A stretch of DNA of 9,140 bases from Gallionella sp. Lineage in GTDB: Bacteria > Pseudomonadota > Gammaproteobacteria > Burkholderiales > Gallionellaceae. How positions within the stretch are numbered: the first letter of the stretch is position 1; the number at the start of each line of letters is the position of its first letter. The DNA is taken from contig JADGRM010000076.1 of the NCBI GenBank assembly GCA_017880945.1, positions 1 to 9,140 on the forward strand, read 5' to 3'. A program made the position numbers and the translations under genes. The notes beneath the pieces are model-generated. The model had not been told where the DNA came from, ran no database searches, and was given only the letters and a program-made list of their open reading frames with translations. Positions 1-6,142 of this stretch are shown here, in pieces.

Positions 1-2852
1 CGGATATCCTGCCAGGCGCGATCCAGATAGATCAGCATCACCACGCCGGTTTCCGCCGCGACACCCGCCAATGCTATGAATCCGACCGCCACCGCAACCG
101 ACAGGTTGTAGCCGAGCAGCCACATCAGCCACACGCCGCCGACCAGCGCGAACGGCACGGACAGCATTACGATCAGCGTTTCGGTGATGCGCCTGAAATT
201 GAGATACAGCAACAAGAAAATCAGCAACAACGTGACCGGGATGACGATCTTCATCTTCGCTGCGGCGCGTTCCATGTATTCGAACTGGCCGCTCCAGGTC
301 GCGTAGTACCCGGGCGGGAATTTCACTTGCTGCGCCACCGCATTGCGTGCCTCGGACACATACGAGCCGATATCGCGATCTCGGATGTCCACATAGATAT
401 ACGCCGACAGCAGCGCGTTCTCGGTGCGTATCGAAGGCGCGCCCTTGCTGATGAAGATCTTGGCCAGTTGTCCCAGCGGGATCATCGCGCCGCCCCCTTC
501 GCTTGTCATCGGGGTTGGCACCAGTACCTCGCGCGCGATCTGTTCCGGTGTGCCGCGCAATTCGCGCGGGTAGCGCACGTTCACGCCAAAGCGTTCCAAT
601 CCTTCCACGGTGGTGGTGACATTTTCGCCGCCCAGTGCGGTGGCGATCACATCCTGTACCTCGCCCACCGTCAGCCCGTAACGCGCCAGCGCGATGCGAT
701 CAGGCTCGATGTTGAGGTAGAAACCGCCGGTGATGCGTTCGGCAAATGCACTGGTGGTACCCGGCACTTTCCTGACCACGGCTTCGATCTCCTTGGCCAG
801 ATGTTCCATCTCATCCAGGTTCTTGCCGAACACCTTGATGCCGATCGGTGTGCGAATACCGGTGGCCAACATATCAAGTCGATTCTTGATCGGCATGGTC
901 CAAGCGTTGGCCACGCCGGGAAATTGCAACGCCTTGTCCATCTCGGTGATCAGCTTGTCGATCGTCATGCCTGGCCGCCACTCTTCTTGCGGCTTGAGGT
1001 TGATCACCGTCTCGAACATCTCCAGCGGTGCAGGATCGGTGGCGGTCTGCGCGCGTCCCGCCTTGCCATACACCAGCGCGACTTCGGGAAAGCTCTTGAT
1101 GATCCTGTCCTGCGTTTGCAGCAGCTCTGCAGCTTTGGTGACCGACATGCCCGGCAGTGAAGCAGGCATGAAAAGCAACGTGCCTTCATTCAGGGTCGGC
1201 ATGAATTCGCTGCCCAGACGCGACATAGGATAGAGGGTCAGTCCCATCGCCAGCAGCGCCACGACGATCGTGGTTTTTTTGCGGCGCATCACGGCGGCAA
1301 TGATCGGGCGATAACTCCAGATCAGGAAACGGTTCAGCGGATTCTGACGCTCCGGCATGATGCGGCCGCGTATGAACAGCATCATCAACACCGGCACCAG
1401 CGTGACGGAGAGCAACGCCGCACCGGCCATCGCAAACGTCTTGGTAAAGGCCAGCGGTGCGAATAGCCGCCCTTCCTGCGCCTCCAGCGTGAATACCGGC
1501 AGGAACGAGATAGTGATGATCAGCAGCGAGAAGAACAGCGATGGGCCGACTTCCTTGCACGCCGTCAACATTGCTTCAAATCGCGACTCACCCTCCTTGA
1601 GTCGTTCCAGATGCTTGTGCGCGTTCTCTATCATCACGATGGCCGCATCCACCATCGCGCCGATCGCGATCGCGATCCCGCCCAGGCTCATGATGTTGGA
1701 ATTCACGCCCAGTGCGCGCATCGCGATGAAGGCGATCAGCACGCCGACGGGCAACATCACGATCGCGACCAGCGCGCTGCGCGCGTGCATCAGGAACACC
1801 ATGCACACCAATGCGACGATCAGGCCTTCTTCGAACAGCGTGCGTTTGAGCGTCGCGATGGCGCGCTGGATCAGGTCGGAGCGGTCATACACCGTCAGAA
1901 TCTTCACACCGTCCGGCAGGCCGGCGGAAATTTCGGCGATCTTGTCCTTGATGTTCTGTATCGCTTCCAGCGCGTTCTGCCCGTAGCGCGCCATCGCGAT
2001 GCCGGACACCACTTCTCCTTCACCATTCAATTCTGAAATCCCGCGCCGCTCGTCAGGTCCGAGCTCGACCCGCGCGATGTCACGCAGCAGCACCGGTGTG
2101 CCGCGCTCGGATTTCACGACCAGATTCTCGATGTCGCTCTTGCCGCGCAGATAGCCTTTGCCGCGCACCATGTACTCGGTCTCGGCCATCTCGATCACCC
2201 GCCCGCCGACATCGCGATTGGAATCGCGTATCACCTGTGAAACTTTACTCAACGGAATGTTGTATGCGCGCAACTTCACCGGATCGACCGTCACCTGATA
2301 CTGCTGCACGAAGCCGCCGATGGAAGCCACTTCCGCCACACCGTGCGCCTTGGTGAGTTGATAGCGCAGATACCAATCCTGGATAGTGCGCAGTTCGGCC
2401 AGATTATGTTTTGCGCTGAGCACGGCGTACTGGTACACCCAGCCCACCCCGGTCGCATCCGGACCCAGTTGCGGCGACACACCTTTGGGCATGCGCCCCG
2501 CGATGCTGTTGAGATATTCGAGCACACGCGAACGCGCCCAGTAGATGTCGGTGCCGTCCTCGAAGATCACATACACGAACGATGCGCCGAAAAACGAGAA
2601 GCCGCGCACCACCTTGGATTTCGGCACGGAGAGCATCGCCGTGGTGAGCGGGTACGTCACCTGATCTTCGACCACCTGCGGTGCCTGCCCGGAGTATTCG
2701 GTATAGACGATCACCTGCACGTCGGACAGATCAGGCAATGCGTCCAGCGGAGTTCTGACCACGGCATAGATTCCCGCCAGCGTGATGAATAGCGTGACGA
2801 GAATCACCAGAAATCGGTTGCGGGCCGACCAGTCTATGATGGCATTCAACAT
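1..2852 (-). CDS. cusA: CusA-type heavy-metal efflux RND pump, C-terminus cut by window edge
   Basis: Inner-membrane RND transporter that exports Cu(I)/Ag(I) by proton antiport as the pump of the CusCBA complex. About 950 residues are present; the family is usually about 1,040-1,050, so roughly the last 100 lie beyond base 1. The start MLNAIIDWSARNRF is followed by the first membrane helix and the PLDALPDLSDVQV motif typical of heavy-metal RND pumps. The three methionines that relay copper in E. coli CusA (573, 623, 672) have counterparts at M562 (LLFM), M612 (APLEM) and M661 (NRLDM); all three keep the same offset of 11. Proton-relay acidic residues are seen at D402 (GAMVDAAIVMIEN) and E934 (AGVAAETGVVML); the relay lysine would lie outside the window. 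CzcA-type (divalent) pumps lack this methionine set, so Cu/Ag is preferred. The ATG lies 1 base after the cusB stop, with GGGGGA 7 bases upstream, so translation is probably coupled. The frame is open throughout, with no frameshift. Confidence 0.95.
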   Translation of the reverse strand, partial: MLNAIIDWSARNRFLVILVTLFITLAGIYAVVRTPLDALPDLSDVQVIVYTEYSGQAPQVVEDQVTYPLTTAMLSVPKSKVVRGFSFFGASFVYVIFEDGTDIYWARSRVLEYLNSIAGRMPKGVSPQLGPDATGVGWVYQYAVLSAKHNLAELRTIQDWYLRYQLTKAHGVAEVASIGGFVQQYQVTVDPVKLRAYNIPLSKVSQVIRDSNRDVGGRVIEMAETEYMVRGKGYLRGKSDIENLVVKSERGTPVLLRDIARVELGPDERRGISELNGEGEVVSGIAMARYGQNALEAIQNIKDKIAEISAGLPDGVKILTVYDRSDLIQRAIATLKRTLFEEGLIVALVCMVFLMHARSALVAIVMLPVGVLIAFIAMRALGVNSNIMSLGGIAIAIGAMVDAAIVMIENAHKHLERLKEGESRFEAMLTACKEVGPSLFFSLLIITISFLPVFTLEAQEGRLFAPLAFTKTFAMAGAALLSVTLVPVLMMLFIRGRIMPERQNPLNRFLIWSYRPIIAAVMRRKKTTIVVALLAMGLTLYPMSRLGSEFMPTLNEGTLLFMPASLPGMSVTKAAELLQTQDRIIKSFPEVALVYGKAGRAQTATDPAPLEMFETVINLKPQEEWRPGMTIDKLITEMDKALQFPGVANAWTMPIKNRLDMLATGIRTPIGIKVFGKNLDEMEHLAKEIEAVVRKVPGTTSAFAERITGGFYLNIEPDRIALARYGLTVGEVQDVIATALGGENVTTTVEGLERFGVNVRYPRELRGTPEQIAREVLVPTPMTSEGGGAMIPLGQLAKIFISKGAPSIRTENALLSAYIYVDIRDRDIGSYVSEARNAVAQQVKFPPGYYATWSGQFEYMERAAAKMKIVIPVTLLLIFLLLYLNFRRITETLIVMLSVPFALVGGVWLMWLLGYNLSVAVAVGFIALAGVAAETGVVMLIYLDRAWQDI

Positions 2853-2853
2853 A

Positions 2854-4173
2854 TCAGTGTCCCCCGTGCCGGCTTTGGGCAGATTCTGCCGGCGGTGTAC
2901 TGCCATCCGGTTGCTCTTGACCGCCCATTCCACTCAATGCCGCCTTGAGATTGCTCTCCGCATCGATCAGGAAATTGGCGGATGTCACCACCTGCTCGCC
3001 TTCTGCAATCCCTTCCAGCACTTCGACATAATTTTCGCTGCTGCCGCCCAGCTTGACGGTGCGCGGCTCGAAGTGCCCTTCTGCCAGTTGTACCAGCACG
3101 ACTTTTCTGGTGCCACTGTCGATCACGGCAGAAACCGGCACGGTAAGTACCTTGCCGCCATGAGAAACAGCAAGCTCCACGTTGGCAAACATCGCGGGCT
3201 TGAGCAATCCATTCGGATTGGCGAGTTCCACCCGCACTTGCACCGTGCGGGTTGCCGTGTCCAGGGTCGGATAGATAAAGTCGACCTTGCCCACGAAATG
3301 TTTGTCCGGATAAGCGGCGATATTGACCTGGGCGACACTGCCTGCCTTGATCAGGCCGATGTCCTGCTCGGCCACCGCGGCCAGGACCCATACCGATGAA
3401 AGATCGGCGATCTGATACAGCACCTCACCCGGCATGAAGCGCATGCCCTGCACCGCTTTCTTTTCCAGCACGATACCGGTGACCGGCGCGTAATACGTCA
3501 GGTTTTTCCTGGCTTCCCCATTCGCCAGTTGCTTGATCTGATCATCCGCGATATCCCAATTTTTCAGGCGCGCAAGGCTGGCTGCGGCGAGTTGACTCAT
3601 ACTATTTTTTGCTTCGTCTCCAGCATCTTTCAACGACGCTGCACCTTGCGCGGCAAGCGCGTATTCGCGCAGTGCGGAAATCAGCTCCGGGCTGTATACC
3701 TCGAACAACGGCTGTCCTTTGCTGACCGGTTGCCCGCTGGTATTTACGTAAAGGCGCTCGACCCAACCTTCGAATTTCGGCGCGATGGTGTAAGTGCGCC
3801 GCTCGTTGATTTCGATCTTTCCAACCGCGCGTACGGTTCTGTCCAGCATGCGCAGCGTTGCCGCTTCGCTTTTCACGCCCAGCTTCTGCACCTTTTCCAC
3901 ACTGATACTGATTTGATTGCTGACACCAACATTGGCATCTCCTTCGAACACCGGAACATAATCCATACCCATCGCATCCTTCTTCGGTACCGGTGATGTG
4001 TCCGGCAACCCCATCGAATTGCGGTAATACAGTATTTTCGGTTCCATCTTGGCAGTCATCGAAGTAGTGGCCGGAATGGGTGCAGTTGATGTTCGCATTC
4101 CAACCCAATATCCGGCTGCGCCTACGCTCACGATGGCGACTCCGCCAATAATTAGCGTACTGATGTTTTTCAT
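2854..4173 (-). CDS. cusB: CusB-type periplasmic adaptor (membrane fusion protein)
   Basis: Adaptor of 439 residues that bridges the CusA pump and the outer-membrane channel, and in E. coli also binds and hands over Cu(I)/Ag(I). An N-terminal hydrophobic segment (about residues 5-25) anchors or exports it. Residues 47-78 form the heavy-metal-binding region: YYRNSM then PDTSPVPKKDAMGMDYVPVFEG, giving candidate ligands M54, M68 and M70 and no cysteine. This is the Met version of the motif. Next come the barrel-sandwich/lipoyl half (GKIEINERRTYTIAPKFEGWVERL, about 118-141), the alpha-helical hairpin (about 162-215), the second lipoyl half (YYAPVTGIVLEKKAVQGMRF, 228-247) and the beta-barrel and membrane-proximal domains to about residue 412. 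The tail is hydrophilic and ends RHGGH, with no fused CusF domain. The start overlaps the cusC stop by 4 bases (ATGA). GGGAGAAG just upstream is a good ribosome site. Confidence 0.94.
   Translation of the reverse strand: MKNISTLIIGGVAIVSVGAAGYWVGMRTSTAPIPATTSMTAKMEPKILYYRNSMGLPDTSPVPKKDAMGMDYVPVFEGDANVGVSNQISISVEKVQKLGVKSEAATLRMLDRTVRAVGKIEINERRTYTIAPKFEGWVERLYVNTSGQPVSKGQPLFEVYSPELISALREYALAAQGAASLKDAGDEAKNSMSQLAAASLARLKNWDIADDQIKQLANGEARKNLTYYAPVTGIVLEKKAVQGMRFMPGEVLYQIADLSSVWVLAAVAEQDIGLIKAGSVAQVNIAAYPDKHFVGKVDFIYPTLDTATRTVQVRVELANPNGLLKPAMFANVELAVSHGGKVLTVPVSAVIDSGTRKVVLVQLAEGHFEPRTVKLGGSSENYVEVLEGIAEGEQVVTSANFLIDAESNLKAALSGMGGQEQPDGSTPPAESAQSRHGGH
2860..2865 (-). promoter_or_regulatory. 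ribosome binding site of cusA inside the cusB end
   Basis: GGGGGA on the minus strand lies 7 bases before the cusA ATG at 2852, within the final codons of cusB. It supports this start for cusA, one base after the cusB stop. Confidence 0.6.
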
Positions 4174-5438
4174 AATTCTTCTCCCAACAAACGTTCGATT
4201 TCTGCCAAACGCAACTGCGCTTCAAGTTGTGCCTTGAGTTGCTGCTGCCTTGCTTTCAGGATTTGCCGTTGTGCATCCAACAGGATTGCAAAATCCACCT
4301 TGCCGGTTTCATAGCCGGCCAGGGCGGATTGATAGGTCAGCTCGGCCTGTGGCAGCAACTGTGTCACAGTCAACGATTCGGTGCGCCGCGCGGTTTCCAG
4401 GCCGGATATGCTTTCCGACAAATCCGACAGTATCTGGTTGAGCAGCGCTTCCTTGCGTGCACCGGAAGCCGCCAGCACAGACTCGGCCTCGCGTTCCTGA
4501 GAATGTCGCGATCCTTGTTGCAGCGGGATATTGAACTCGACCATCAGATCCCAGGTCTTGATCGCATTGCCGCTCTGGGTCGGCGCGACCCCCAGCGTAA
4601 ATCCGGGATAGCGGTTGGTATAGGCAAGTTCGCGGGATTTTTCGGCTGACACGATGCGTGCATCGGCGATCAGCAACTGCGGATTGCGCGCGCGCAGTTT
4701 TTGCTCCAGCATGTCGTAGTCGAGCTGTGCTGCCGCAGGCAAGCGGCGCAAGGACGCGGGTTGCGCCAGTGCCGCCATCGCGGGACGCGACAACAAGCTG
4801 TTCAGCCGGGCTTGCGAGTGATGCTGTTCGTTTTCAAGATCGAGCAACTCGCTGCGCAAACCGGTCTGCTCCACTTGCGCGCGTATGACTTCCTGCTGGG
4901 CACCCAGCCCGTTGGCATAGCGCGTCTGCGCGATCTGTTCCAGACTGGTCATCAGATCCAGCGTTTCGCGAGTAAGCCGCTCGCTGCCGGACAAGTAGTA
5001 ATACTGCGCATAGACCGACTTGATCTTGCTCGACAGATCAGCCCAGGTTGCAGTGACCTGGCCATCGGTTTGCGCGACTTGCGCCTCGGCAACCTCGCGC
5101 TGCAAGTCGCGCTTGCCGAACCAGGGCACGCTTTGCATCAGCGTGTAGCGCGTGCCGCCCACTTCCGACGGCAACAAGCTGGTGCCTTTGTTCGTGCCCT
5201 GATTGGTGATGTCCATCAACTCGGTGCGCAATACCGGGTCAGGCAAAGCAGATGCAGACTGCACCCTTTGCTGCGCCGCATCCGCTTCATAGCGCGATGC
5301 CGCGAATTCCGGATTGTGCTCGTGTGCGTAATCCAGCAATCCGGCGAGATTGTTGCCCAGCGATGGTTCATCGGCAGCTCCGGCCGGAATGAGCCAGAGC
5401 GAATACATCATTAAGTAAATCGATAGAGATAGTTTCAT
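4170..5438 (-). CDS. cusC: CusC/CzcC-type outer-membrane efflux protein (TolC family)
   Basis: Outer-membrane and periplasmic tunnel protein, 422 residues from the chosen ATG, expected to form the trimeric exit duct for CusBA. Residues 1-21 (MKLSLSIYLMMYSLWLIPAGA) are a signal peptide, probably cleaved at AGA/AD. The mature protein shows the two tandem outer-membrane efflux repeats. The first begins near HNPEFAASRYEADAAQQRVQSA with PDPVL and SVPWFGKR; the second begins near ARNPQLLIADARIVSAEKSR and ends in long helices rich in Gln, Leu and Ala. There is no lipobox cysteine, so unlike E. coli CusC it is not a lipoprotein and resembles CzcC-like channels. The frame stays open upstream to a TTG at 5468. 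I prefer ATG 5438 because it puts the signal peptide at the N-terminus, although the ribosome site before it is poor (only GGA, 2 bases away). It is the first gene of the coupled cusCBA set. The assignment to copper rests on cusA. Confidence 0.88.
   Translation of the reverse strand: MKLSLSIYLMMYSLWLIPAGAADEPSLGNNLAGLLDYAHEHNPEFAASRYEADAAQQRVQSASALPDPVLRTELMDITNQGTNKGTSLLPSEVGGTRYTLMQSVPWFGKRDLQREVAEAQVAQTDGQVTATWADLSSKIKSVYAQYYYLSGSERLTRETLDLMTSLEQIAQTRYANGLGAQQEVIRAQVEQTGLRSELLDLENEQHHSQARLNSLLSRPAMAALAQPASLRRLPAAAQLDYDMLEQKLRARNPQLLIADARIVSAEKSRELAYTNRYPGFTLGVAPTQSGNAIKTWDLMVEFNIPLQQGSRHSQEREAESVLAASGARKEALLNQILSDLSESISGLETARRTESLTVTQLLPQAELTYQSALAGYETGKVDFAILLDAQRQILKARQQQLKAQLEAQLRLAEIERLLGEEL
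4178..4185 (-). promoter_or_regulatory. ribosome binding site of cusB inside the cusC end
   Basis: GGGAGAAG on the minus strand ends 4 bases before ATG 4173, with the GGGAG core 7 bases away. It lies within the last cusC codons and, with the ATGA overlap, indicates coupled translation and fixes the cusB start. Confidence 0.7.
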
Positions 5439-5488
5439 GGTCCGTATCCAGTTGCAGTTGTAATGCAATCGGGCAGCCGCATAACCAG

Positions 5489-5521
5489 CGACTTGGCTGT
5501 CGTCTTTGGACAGCCTAGTCG
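5489..5521. promoter_or_regulatory. strong hairpin in the cusC leader
   Basis: Arms CGACTTGGCTGTC (5489-5501) and GACAGCCTAGTCG (5509-5521) pair over 13 positions with a single T-T mismatch and a 7-base loop (5502-5508). It lies about 50 bases upstream of cusC ATG 5438. No T-run follows it on the minus strand, so a classic intrinsic terminator is unlikely; an operator dyad, an attenuator part or an mRNA-stabilising stem are possible. Confidence 0.65.
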
Positions 5522-5559
5522 AATGGCTAGTAGTTCCACCAAGCGACCGCCGAACGATA

Positions 5560-5636
5560 CGGGACGAGGCCAGATTATGAAATCAAATAGGGACTATGAA
5601 ATCAAACAAAGGGAAACAGCAGACGGACTCGTCCCG
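5560..5636. repeat. 9-base inverted repeat enclosing the direct repeats
   Basis: CGGGACGAG at 5560-5568 is the exact reverse complement of CTCGTCCCG at 5628-5636, separated by 59 bases that include both direct repeats. The right arm lies just after the small-protein stop codon. The arms could pair in RNA or mark the borders of a small inserted or regulatory block. Confidence 0.55.
5576..5606. repeat. two 12-base direct repeats, period 19
   Basis: TATGAAATCAAA occurs exactly at 5576-5587 and again at 5595-5606, separated by 7 bases (TAGGGAC). The copies are identical and lie in an AT-rich patch of an otherwise GC-rich region, upstream of cusC. Tandem half-sites of this kind are typical for response-regulator binding, although the regulator is unknown here. 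Confidence 0.7.
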
Positions 5637-5638
5637 CG

Positions 5639-6046
5639 TTAGACGCGAGCGAGGGGCGGAGGATCAAGCGGTGCGGAGGTGTAAGACTGGAACTGGGTAG
5701 ATGAAGGCGTGTACGCCTGGGTTGATAGTTGAATCCCAGCAACTTCTACCGTGACGGCTGCCAGATATCCGCTGCAAGCGAGCTGGCACATACCACAATT
5801 ATTGCAGGGGGAGCTTTGACTGTCGTGCTGGCCGGCTGATTGATGCTCGTTGGCTGCCAGTTGACCGTGATGCATGTGCTGGTGCAAATCTGAAACATGC
5901 TGCGAGGGATGCGAGACTTGTTGCGCGCCATGACAGTCACCGTGCATGTTCTGCATGACTATCGAATCCGCCAGCGCGTAGCCGCTGAACATCGGCAACC
6001 AAACGGCTAGAAGTACGGCAACAAATTTTCTGGGAAGACGAAACAT
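5639..6046 (-). CDS. small secreted His/Met/Cys-rich protein, CzcI-like, likely metal-binding
   Basis: A protein of 135 residues from ATG 6046 (137 from ATG 6052). Residues 1-26 look like a signal peptide (MFRLPRK, a hydrophobic core, then GYALA/DS), so it should act in the periplasm. The mature chain carries ten His (35-74, including HQHMHH at 55-60), Met 31, 34, 58 and 86, and Cys 38, 81, 84, 87 and 91. The last four form a CX2CX2CX3C cluster within SPCNNCGMCQLACSG. The C-terminus ends in a proline-rich SAPLDPPPLARV. The family is not certain. The layout (signal peptide, His-rich stretch, CxxC, Pro-rich tail, position ahead of an RND efflux operon) recalls CzcI and DUF2946-type proteins of metal-resistance loci. 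A role in binding or sensing periplasmic copper is inferred. An in-frame TTG at 6085 is an unlikely start because it lacks a ribosome site and would bury the signal peptide. Confidence 0.75.
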   Translation of the reverse strand: MFRLPRKFVAVLLAVWLPMFSGYALADSIVMQNMHGDCHGAQQVSHPSQHVSDLHQHMHHGQLAANEHQSAGQHDSQSSPCNNCGMCQLACSGYLAAVTVEVAGIQLSTQAYTPSSTQFQSYTSAPLDPPPLARV

Positions 6047-6052
6047 AAACAT

Positions 6053-6081
6053 AGCATGGCAAAAATCAACCGCAATGTCAA
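6053..6081 (-). promoter_or_regulatory. predicted sigma-70 promoter abutting the small-protein start
   Basis: On the minus strand a perfect -35 TTGACA (6076-6081) is followed by a 17-base spacer and the -10-like CATGCT (6053-6058). The hexamer touches ATG 6052, and a start point 7 bases downstream would fall on the A of ATG 6046. This gives the small protein its own promoter, separate from der, and predicts a message with little or no leader. The -10 matches the consensus only moderately. Confidence 0.55.
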
Positions 6082-6142
6082 CCAACGGAGGGCTGCTGCA
6101 CCCCTCACAAACTAATGCAACGGCGTATTCGCTACGATCAAT

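Larger units (their letters stand above)
5439..5638 (-). promoter_or_regulatory. 200-base control region between small-protein gene and cusC
   Basis: Non-coding on both strands as far as I can see. In the order met by transcription it holds a 9-base inverted repeat arm, two 12-base direct repeats, the other inverted arm, a strong hairpin, and about 50 bases of leader before cusC ATG 5438. An AT-rich stretch around 5573-5610 offers weak promoter hexamers on the minus strand (TTGATT; CATAAT), but no spacing is good, which would fit an activator-dependent promoter. I see no CusR box of the E. coli kind and no clear MerR-type dyad. Confidence 0.4.

Noticed and set aside
327..1160. Plus-strand open frame opposite cusA
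   Set aside because: The opposite strand encodes a continuous CusA with family motifs across the same bases, so this frame is a shadow.
1662..1677. GATCGCGATCGCGATC palindromic run
   Set aside because: It encodes the conserved Ile-Ala-Ile-Ala-Ile stretch before GAMVDAAIV in CusA. Codon choice explains it, and no further copies form an array.
2854..4173. CzcB/CnrB (Zn/Co/Cd) assignment of the adaptor
   Set aside because: The Met-type head motif and the CusA methionine relay in the coupled gene point to Cu/Ag instead.
5439..5468. N-terminal extension of cusC to a TTG at 5468
   Set aside because: It would put ten extra residues before a clear signal peptide, and ATG 5438 gives a normal secreted start.
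6088..6106. GAGGG/CCCTC dyad downstream of der as a terminator
   Set aside because: The stem is only 5 bases with a 9-base loop and no T-run follows on the minus strand, so it is too weak to call a terminator.
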